Shown piece by piece: positions 17,542 to 22,598 of a DNA stretch of 22,598 nt. The stretch spans positions 1-22,598 of the forward strand of contig JACPVB010000003.1 of NCBI GenBank assembly GCA_016191985.1, in the 5' to 3' direction. How positions within the stretch are numbered: position 1 is the first letter of the stretch; every line of letters begins with the position of its first letter. The translations under genes were made by a program, and so were the position numbers. The DNA is from Chloroflexota bacterium (lineage in GTDB: Bacteria > Chloroflexota > Anaerolineae > Anaerolineales > Villigracilaceae). The notes below the pieces were generated by a model, which worked only from the letters and a program-made list of their open reading frames with translations, had not been told where the DNA came from and ran no database searches.

Positions 17542-19068
17542 TTATTTCGCGTATTCCGTTGCTCTTGTTTCCCGAATGACTGTCACCCTGATCTGGCCGG
17601 GATATTGCATGGTCTCTTCGATCTTTTTGGCGATGTCACGCGCCAGCCTTGCGGATGCGAGATCGTCAATTGTATCTGGTTTGACGAGGATGCGGACTTC
17701 ACGCCCGGCTTGAATGGCGAAGGCCTGTTGCACGCCATCAAATGAAAGGGACATTTCCTCCAGCGAGCGGATGCGCTTGATATACGCTTCCAAATCCTCA
17801 CGCCTTGCACCGGGGCGCGCGCCGGAGATCGCATATGCTGCTTCAGCGATGACCGCTTCCACAGTCTCCTGATCAACTTCATGGTGGTGCGAAGCGATGG
17901 CGTTGACCACGATGGGATTCACGCCGTAGCGTTTGCAAAATTCCGCGCCGAGACCCGCATGAGTCCCTTCCTGGTTGTGATCCATGGCTTTGCCGATGTC
18001 GTGCAGGAAACCGCCCTGTTTGGCCCATTCCACATTTGCGCCGATCTCAGCGGCGAGGATGCCCGCCAGTTTGGAAACTTCCACCGCATGGGCCAATTGG
18101 TTCTGCCCGTAGGAGGTGCGGAATTTCAAACGTCCCATCATGCGCAGCACTTCGGGATGAAGCCCGGAAACATTTGCATCATAGGCGGCCTGTTCACCGG
18201 ATTCGTTGATGATCTTCTCAACGGCCTTGGTTTCATCCTCCACGATCTTTTCGATGTGGGCAGGATGAATGCGTCCATCCAAAATCAATTTGGCAAGGGC
18301 GCGGCGGCCAATTTCACGGCGCACCGAGTCGAAGCAGGAGATGGTAACGGAGTCGGGAGTATCGTCCACGATCACATCCACACCCGCGGCCTGCTCGAAG
18401 GCTTTGATGTTGCGTCCGTTGCGGCCTACGATGCGTCCCTTCATTTCTTCGCTCGGCAGGGTGACAACGGCGCGAGTCACCTCCGCCACGTGCTCGGAGG
18501 CAACGCGCTGGATCGCATCCGCAATTAACTTGCGGGCGCGTTTTTCACCTTCCTCGCGCGCTTCCGCTTCCACCTGGCGGATGATGCGCGCCATGTCGCC
18601 GCGCGCTTCCTTTTCAACAGCGGCATACAGGTCTTTCCTGGCATCCTCCTGTGTCAACTGGGCGATCTGCTCAAGTTTTTTAACCTGCTCCTCGTACAAC
18701 TTGTCAATTTCGTTGCCGCGGCGGTCCACCTGTGACTGGCGTTTGTTCAACGTCTGTTCACGTTGTTCCATTTTGTCGAAACGGCCGTCGAGTTCCACGC
18801 GGCGTTTGTCCAAACGGTCCGCTTCACGGTTGAGTTCGATGCGGCGTTCTTTGATCTCCGATTCAGCGGCTTGGATGATCTTGGTGGCGTTTTCGCGCGC
18901 GCCACTTTCGATCATGCGGGCCTGCGAGTTGGCAGCCTTTAAAATATCGTCGGCCTTTTCCTGGCGTGCTTTTGCGGCGCGGTCAGCCTGGTAGCGATGG
19001 AAAAAATACCCGGCAGTGACCCCCACAATGAGCACTAGAAAATCAATTATCAGGTTTAGCGGGCTCAT
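17542..19068 (-). CDS. rny: Ribonuclease Y
   Basis: The protein has 508 residues, normal for RNase Y, the membrane-anchored endoribonuclease that starts bulk mRNA decay in many bacteria lacking RNase E. It has an N-terminal membrane helix (5-23), a long charged coiled coil (about 28-200), a KH RNA-binding domain with GRNGRN (215-220), and an HD domain with His327, His356-Asp357 in FLHDIGK and His394-396 in ASHHHE. The conserved segment normally written AADALSAARPGAR reads AAYAISGARPGAR here, placing Tyr412 where the fourth metal-binding Asp is expected. The start ATG overlaps the recX stop by 4 bp and has GAGG 7 nt upstream. The remaining RNase Y features are intact, so the family call is firm even if full HD activity is not. 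Confidence 0.96.
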   Translation of the reverse strand: MSPLNLIIDFLVLIVGVTAGYFFHRYQADRAAKARQEKADDILKAANSQARMIESGARENATKIIQAAESEIKERRIELNREADRLDKRRVELDGRFDKMEQREQTLNKRQSQVDRRGNEIDKLYEEQVKKLEQIAQLTQEDARKDLYAAVEKEARGDMARIIRQVEAEAREEGEKRARKLIADAIQRVASEHVAEVTRAVVTLPSEEMKGRIVGRNGRNIKAFEQAAGVDVIVDDTPDSVTISCFDSVRREIGRRALAKLILDGRIHPAHIEKIVEDETKAVEKIINESGEQAAYDANVSGLHPEVLRMMGRLKFRTSYGQNQLAHAVEVSKLAGILAAEIGANVEWAKQGGFLHDIGKAMDHNQEGTHAGLGAEFCKRYGVNPIVVNAIASHHHEVDQETVEAVIAEAAYAISGARPGARREDLEAYIKRIRSLEEMSLSFDGVQQAFAIQAGREVRILVKPDTIDDLASARLARDIAKKIEETMQYPGQIRVTVIRETRATEYAK

Positions 19069-19715
19069 GTCATATCCTCATCTTCAAAATATTTGTTTTC
19101 TCCGTGCAGCTCGCTCCAGACCTGGGTGACGACTGGTGCGATGACGGAGTATGGAAAGCCGCGCCGTGCGAGGTACTCGGACAGTTTCTTGCGAAACTCG
19201 CCCCATTCCTGACCTTTGAGCCTGCCAGCCCGTTTACGGGCAGACTCATACGCCAGGGCATTTTCATCCACTGATGAAACCGCGGCTTGGACGGTTTCAT
19301 CGTCGAGTCCCTTTTGACGAAGTTCCATCGTCAATGCACGGCGACTGCGCGGGCGGAAGGTATTGCGATTTTCCACCCAGGCGCGGGCAAATTGATTGTC
19401 GTTGGCAAGCCCGTTTTCCCGCAATCGTTCGATGGTCTCTTCAACCACCTCTTCGGGAATTTCGTGCTTGCGCAGGTTTTGCCGTATCTCGTTTTCGGAA
19501 CGGGTGCGGTAGCTCAGGAAGAGCATGGCTTGTTGAAACGCCCGTTCGCGCGCATCCTCGGCTTGCAATTTGGCGACCTTCTCCTCACTGAGGATGTCTC
19601 CAACTTTGAGCCAGGCGGCTGTGATGCGCGCCAGACCGAAGGCGAACTCGCCATCCAGGTGAATGTTCACCCGGTTGCGGTTCTTTTGCGGTTCGATGGC
19701 GGTTATCTTTTTCAT
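19065..19715 (-). CDS. recX: RecX-family regulatory protein
   Basis: The protein has 216 residues from ATG 19715. An upstream GTG at 19727 is in frame but overlaps a hairpin. RecX binds RecA filaments and limits their activity. The sequence shows the usual three-helix repeats: AMLFLSYRTRSENEIRQNL (67-85 or so), an EVVEETIERLRENGLAND stretch with FARAWVENR after it, and RRALTMELRQKGLDDETV. The C-terminus RRGFPYSVI followed by an acidic tail is also RecX-like. The gene is translationally coupled to rny (ATGA overlap). In many bacteria recX follows recA, but here no recA lies within the window upstream; a non-coding leader and a divergent glycosyltransferase gene are found instead. There is no clear Shine-Dalgarno site before ATG 19715. 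Confidence 0.88.
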   Translation of the reverse strand: MKKITAIEPQKNRNRVNIHLDGEFAFGLARITAAWLKVGDILSEEKVAKLQAEDARERAFQQAMLFLSYRTRSENEIRQNLRKHEIPEEVVEETIERLRENGLANDNQFARAWVENRNTFRPRSRRALTMELRQKGLDDETVQAAVSSVDENALAYESARKRAGRLKGQEWGEFRKKLSEYLARRGFPYSVIAPVVTQVWSELHGENKYFEDEDMT

Positions 19716-20039
19716 GTTAAAGCACACAGCCGAGATTTCCGTCTAAACGGCCTCGGCTGTGGAAAATGTCTGGGGTGGGTGACCCGTTTCAGGTCCGGTA
19801 CGAAGCGGAAGGTGAACAGGTCAAAACGGCGTGAGCGGGTCTTGCGTCACGTTTGGCAGTCAAATTTTAGGGTGAAGCCAATTGTCTTCTCAAATTTTTT
19901 CCTAAATGAGACTTCACTAAATAACTCCCAGTGTGGTTGGAGGGAGGTGGTGCGCCAAATTCCAGTCAATTTCAAAGCAAAGGCCGCAGGTGCGGCGGAA
20001 GTGTTTAAAAAAATTACCCTTAAATGATCCTTGCGGATT
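19716..20039 (-). other. Long non-coding leader of recX-rny, possibly structured RNA
   Basis: No protein-coding gene is supported between recX and the divergent gene at 20230. If transcription starts just after the -10 at 20046, the leader is about 320 nt. Complementary segments include GACCCG (19781-19786) with CGGGTC (19836-19841), CCGTTT (19784-19789) with AAACGG (19824-19829), CGTGA (19830-19834) with TCACG (19847-19851), and a GCCGCA/TGCGGC hairpin near 19983-19996. The first two pairings compete. I do not recognise any named RNA family. Confidence 0.35.
19725..19761 (-). repeat. Strong hairpin just upstream of recX
   Basis: Arms CACAGCCGAG (19725-19734) and CTCGGCTGTG (19752-19761) are exact complements. 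An inner CCGT/ACGG pair (19739-19742, 19747-19750) caps the stem. It ends 9 bp before the recX ATG on the minus strand, so it could control ribosome access or end a short leader RNA. Only a short T-run (CTTT) follows, so termination is not well supported. Confidence 0.5.
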
Positions 20040-20045
20040 TCCTTA

Positions 20046-20073
20046 ATTATACATGAATTTAGCGATTTGTTAA
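20046..20073 (-). promoter_or_regulatory. Promoter for recX-rny
   Basis: On the minus strand TTAACA (20073-20068) and TATAAT (20051-20046) are 16 nt apart, a near-consensus sigma-70-type promoter. It points toward recX across about 320 nt of non-coding DNA. Confidence 0.65.
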
Positions 20074-20138
20074 CATTTTGAATTTATAACAAAAGTCAGC
20101 GGCAGGCCCCGCAGCGGATTTGCCCTTGTTTTTTTTAG

Positions 20139-20144
20139 TATAAT
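20139..20144 (+). promoter_or_regulatory. -10 promoter element for the glycosyltransferase gene
   Basis: A perfect TATAAT follows a run of eight T and lies 85 bp before the start codon. There is no good -35 at 16-18 nt. The closest match, TTGCCC at 20120-20125, is only 13 nt upstream. It is divergent from the recX promoter about 65 bp away. Confidence 0.5.
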
Positions 20145-20229
20145 GACATTTGTCTCAATTGGATTTTAAAATATATTTTGCTCTTCGACTCGAAGGATTT
20201 AACCAGAATTTCTTTCCAAGGAGGAACCG

Positions 20230-22194
20230 ATGACTGAACAACAACCTGAAAGCGGGGGAGATATCAGGAACATTCGGCGTTTTGTCGCTTTTCTGGGGAT
20301 ATTTTTCATACTGGTCAGCCAGTTTCTGATTTTTTCAGATAACGTCATTGATGATGTCTTGATTCCGCCCTATACGTGGCTGGCTGTTTTTGGCGTGGTT
20401 ATTCTGGTTGCCAGCCAGGTGATTCCCCCAACGCCGTTTTTTCAGAAATTATCCTCCAGGTTTATTTTTCAGGAACGGGTATTTTGGGTGCTGGCCGCAA
20501 TTTTGCTGTCTGTTTTGACGACCATAGCAACGGCAAATTTTATTTTGTTTACTCGCGTTAATTACATTCCCGTGGTCACGGTCTGGCTGTTGAGCGCGGG
20601 GGCATATGTTTATGCGTTCTTCAACGTATCTTTTAATGGCAAAGCCTTGCTCGAATGGATGCGAACAAACCGCATTGAAATTCTTTCGGTTCTCCTCGTA
20701 ACCCTGGCTGCGGCAGTTGTTCGCTTTTACCAGCTGGGAGATTTACCGCGTGTATTGGACGGCGACGAGGGCCGCATCGGTTTTATTGCGCAAACGACGG
20801 TGAGCGGTCTGCTTGCCAACCCTTTTACTTTGTGGGAAAACTTCGGCGCCTTGTATTTGCAGTTGATCTTCCTTTCCATGAAGTTTTTTGGGGTCAATGC
20901 CTTTGCGTTGCGGTTGCTGCCTGCCATCGGCGGGACCTTGGCGATTCCGTCTCTTTATCTCCTGGCGCGCTGGATCGGCGGACAAAGAATCGCTTTAATA
21001 ACGATCATCATCCTGGCCTTTTCACACTCTCACATCCACTTCAGCCGCATTGTCTCGGTGGCATACATCCAGGGAACCTGGCTGGCGCCACTTGAGTTAT
21101 ATCTGCTGATCAGCGGCCTGGAAAAACGTGAATCATGGCGAACCGCATTAAGCGGAATCCTGGTGGCAATCCACTTTACTGTTTATTTGACCGCCCAGGT
21201 CATTTTGGGCCTTGTGCTGGTTTACATGCTGATCGCCTTCCTGCTTTACCGGACATGGTTTAAGCCCCGTTTGGCACAAGCTGCGGTTTTTTGGGGAGGT
21301 TTCCTGTGTGTCATTCCGCCCGCCGCATATTATTTTTTTAATGACCCCAATGAATTTTTTAATAGGCTTGGGGAAGCCGGTACGTTTCAATCTGGGTGGC
21401 TTGAACTGACCATGCAACTGACGGGTCAGAGCGCCATTGAAATCCTGGTTGGGCGCTTTATGCACGCCTTCCTTTCCCTTATTTATTTTCCTGCTCTCGA
21501 TTTTTACGGCTCCTCCTCGCCGATGATGAGCATGATCACAAGCGCCCTGTTTTTGGCGGGGCTTGGCCTTGCGTTGTGGCGCGTGCGAAACCCCGCTTAT
21601 TTGTTGTTGAACGGTTATTTCTGGGGAGCCACATTCTCAATCGGGATATTTGCCACCCCGCCATCGGCAGATACCTATCGCATGTTAATGGCGCTCCCCG
21701 CCGCGCTTATCATGGCAACTTTGGGGCTTGATCAGATCCTTGAATTGTTGGGGTTAGGTTCGCAAACCGCGCGCACGGCTTACACATTTTCCGTCTCGGC
21801 CATCCTTGCCAGCCTGCTTATTTTCAACCTGTGGACGTACTATGGCGATTTTGCAGGACAATGCCGCTTTGGCGGTAATCTTCCCGGTCGCTTTGCATCC
21901 TACCTTGGTGTTTATGCGGGGACAATCGATAACGAATTGCCCGTTTACCTGCTAAGTGATGACCTGTTTTCTTATGGAACCCATGAATCAACAAATTTCC
22001 TCAGTGGAAACAGGAAGATCACCAATTTCCCGGACGCAGTTGACGTGTTGAATCCCGTCTCCGGCGAGACCATCATCGCAAGCCCGCCGCGAATTGAGGA
22101 GTTGGAACTTTGGGCGCGCGCCCATCCCGGCGGCCAATTGCAATACCGCTATGATTGCAGCGACACCATCTTGCTGGCGTATCGGGTTCCGTAA
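20230..22194 (+). CDS. Membrane glycosyltransferase of the PMT/ArnT type (GT39-like)
   Basis: The protein has 654 residues. The ATG has a perfect AAGGAGG (20218-20224) five bases upstream. About a dozen hydrophobic helices run from residue 16 to about 540, with a C-terminal extracytoplasmic domain after that. The first large loop carries DGDEG (177-181), matching the acidic motif of PMT/ArnT-type enzymes, which move a sugar from a polyprenyl-phosphate donor to an acceptor outside the membrane. The phrase FSRIVSVAY in a later segment is also typical of bacterial members. Four helices before the DGDEG loop extend the protein at the N-terminus compared with the simplest members, where the motif comes soon after the first helix. 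It is followed after 10 bp by a methyltransferase gene, suggesting a surface glycan operon. Donor and acceptor cannot be named. Confidence 0.85.
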   Translation: MTEQQPESGGDIRNIRRFVAFLGIFFILVSQFLIFSDNVIDDVLIPPYTWLAVFGVVILVASQVIPPTPFFQKLSSRFIFQERVFWVLAAILLSVLTTIATANFILFTRVNYIPVVTVWLLSAGAYVYAFFNVSFNGKALLEWMRTNRIEILSVLLVTLAAAVVRFYQLGDLPRVLDGDEGRIGFIAQTTVSGLLANPFTLWENFGALYLQLIFLSMKFFGVNAFALRLLPAIGGTLAIPSLYLLARWIGGQRIALITIIILAFSHSHIHFSRIVSVAYIQGTWLAPLELYLLISGLEKRESWRTALSGILVAIHFTVYLTAQVILGLVLVYMLIAFLLYRTWFKPRLAQAAVFWGGFLCVIPPAAYYFFNDPNEFFNRLGEAGTFQSGWLELTMQLTGQSAIEILVGRFMHAFLSLIYFPALDFYGSSSPMMSMITSALFLAGLGLALWRVRNPAYLLLNGYFWGATFSIGIFATPPSADTYRMLMALPAALIMATLGLDQILELLGLGSQTARTAYTFSVSAILASLLIFNLWTYYGDFAGQCRFGGNLPGRFASYLGVYAGTIDNELPVYLLSDDLFSYGTHESTNFLSGNRKITNFPDAVDVLNPVSGETIIASPPRIEELELWARAHPGGQLQYRYDCSDTILLAYRVP

Positions 22195-22204
22195 AAGAGG
22201 AGCA

Positions 22205-22598
22205 TTGGATCCACAAGAATATGAGCTGATGTACCAGGTCGAAGACCGCCACTGGTGGTACCAGGGAATGGCGGCCATCACGCGCGCGGCGCTCGACCGC
22301 TGGGTACATTTCCCAAACCTCAGAATTCTGGATGCGGGCTGCGGGACAGGAGCAGCCATGACAACCTATCTTGCAGAATATGGAAAGGTGACTGGCGTGG
22401 ATTTATATCCACAAGCCCTGGAATTCTGCCGCAAACGACATGCTCCCCGCCTCGCCTGCGCCTCTGTTCTTAATCTGCCGTTTGCTCCTGCTTCCTTTGA
22501 CCTTGTCACCAGCTTTGACGTTTTGTACGAGCGGGGCGTCTCCAGTGAAACGACCGCCCTGAAAGAATTTTTTCGCGTGCTAACCCCAAGTGGACGTG
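22205..22598 (+). CDS. SAM-dependent methyltransferase, 3' end outside window
   Basis: An open frame from TTG 22205 gives 131 complete codons and runs off the window. It reads DPQEYELMYQVEDRHWWYQG near the start, a region common in small bacterial class I methyltransferases of glycan loci. Motif I ILDAGCGTG (41-49) binds S-adenosylmethionine, followed by VTGVDLYPQAL with the acidic residue for the ribose, and FDLVTSFDVLYE and EFFRVLTPSGR in the later part of the Rossmann fold. The TTG start is chosen because AGAGGAG (22196-22202) stands just before it and the family typically begins with Met-Asp; the only nearby in-frame ATG (codon 9) would cut off the conserved N-terminus. It is likely co-transcribed with the glycosyltransferase 10 bp upstream. 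The substrate is unknown. Confidence 0.82.
   Translation, partial: MDPQEYELMYQVEDRHWWYQGMAAITRAALDRWVHFPNLRILDAGCGTGAAMTTYLAEYGKVTGVDLYPQALEFCRKRHAPRLACASVLNLPFAPASFDLVTSFDVLYERGVSSETTALKEFFRVLTPSGR

Noticed and set aside
19790..19808. CAGGTCCGG followed by GAAGCGG, reminiscent of the SRP RNA apical loop
   Set aside because: The invariant GGAAGCAGCC arrangement is absent, and the segment lies on the strand opposite the probable leader transcript.
19287..20027. 246-codon plus-strand open frame across recX and the intergenic region
   Set aside because: Most of it is opposite recX, which has family motifs on the minus strand. The product shows no recognisable features and no ribosome site was seen.
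19716..20039. Possible tmRNA or RNase P RNA in the recX leader
   Set aside because: No tRNA-like end with a T-arm, no tag-peptide frame, and no GAGGAAAGTCC-type RNase P core could be found on either strand.
20101..20138. GCGG/CCGC hairpin followed by T8, as a terminator on the plus strand
   Set aside because: The stem is only 4 bp and the T-run starts about 15 nt after it. There is also no plus-strand gene upstream to terminate; the T-run is better seen as part of the promoter region.

Overview
The window looks like a chromosome segment of an Anaerolineae-type Chloroflexota bacterium. This is inferred from the very large GAF/PAS/HAMP sensor kinases, the recX-rny pair, a monoderm-style set of lipoproteins and the moderate GC content. 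There is no rRNA gene, protein search or other independent marker to confirm it.

Positions 1-17380 hold eight genes, all on the minus strand, and nearly all concern signal transduction. In transcription order they are: a MASE1-PAS-GAF-GAF-GAF histidine kinase (17380-13763); its translationally coupled response regulator with an OmpR-type DNA-binding domain (13766-12963); a 289-bp gap with strong inverted repeats; a soluble REC-REC-GAF-PAS hybrid histidine kinase (12673-10328); two paralogous NMT1/THI5-like substrate-binding lipoproteins with no transporter genes beside them (10294-9302 and 9162-8164); a dCache-HAMP-GAF membrane protein with no kinase (8112-6274); a six-helix membrane GAF protein with no kinase (6264-4951); and a giant sensor kinase (4934 to beyond position 1) with a six-helix membrane domain, a dCache domain, HAMP, GAF and PAS repeats and HisKA/HATPase. 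From the hybrid kinase to the giant kinase the gaps are 3-139 bp, so these six genes may be one operon. The likely logic is a lipoprotein-assisted extracellular sensing array whose signal is relayed through GAF proteins and kinases to the single visible DNA-binding regulator. That is inference from gene order and domains.

Positions 17381-20229 hold a housekeeping pair on the minus strand. recX and rny (RNase Y) overlap by 4 bp and end in a clear intrinsic terminator at 17491-17526. A good promoter at 20046-20073 implies a leader of about 320 nt before recX. RNase Y carries Tyr where the family normally has the last metal-binding Asp of its HD domain.

Positions 20230-22598 run on the plus strand: a PMT/ArnT-like (GT39-type) membrane glycosyltransferase, then, 10 bp later, the 5' part of a SAM-dependent methyltransferase that leaves the window. 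This suggests the start of a cell-surface glycan or polyprenyl-sugar locus.

No tRNA, rRNA, CRISPR array, insertion sequence or phage gene was seen.
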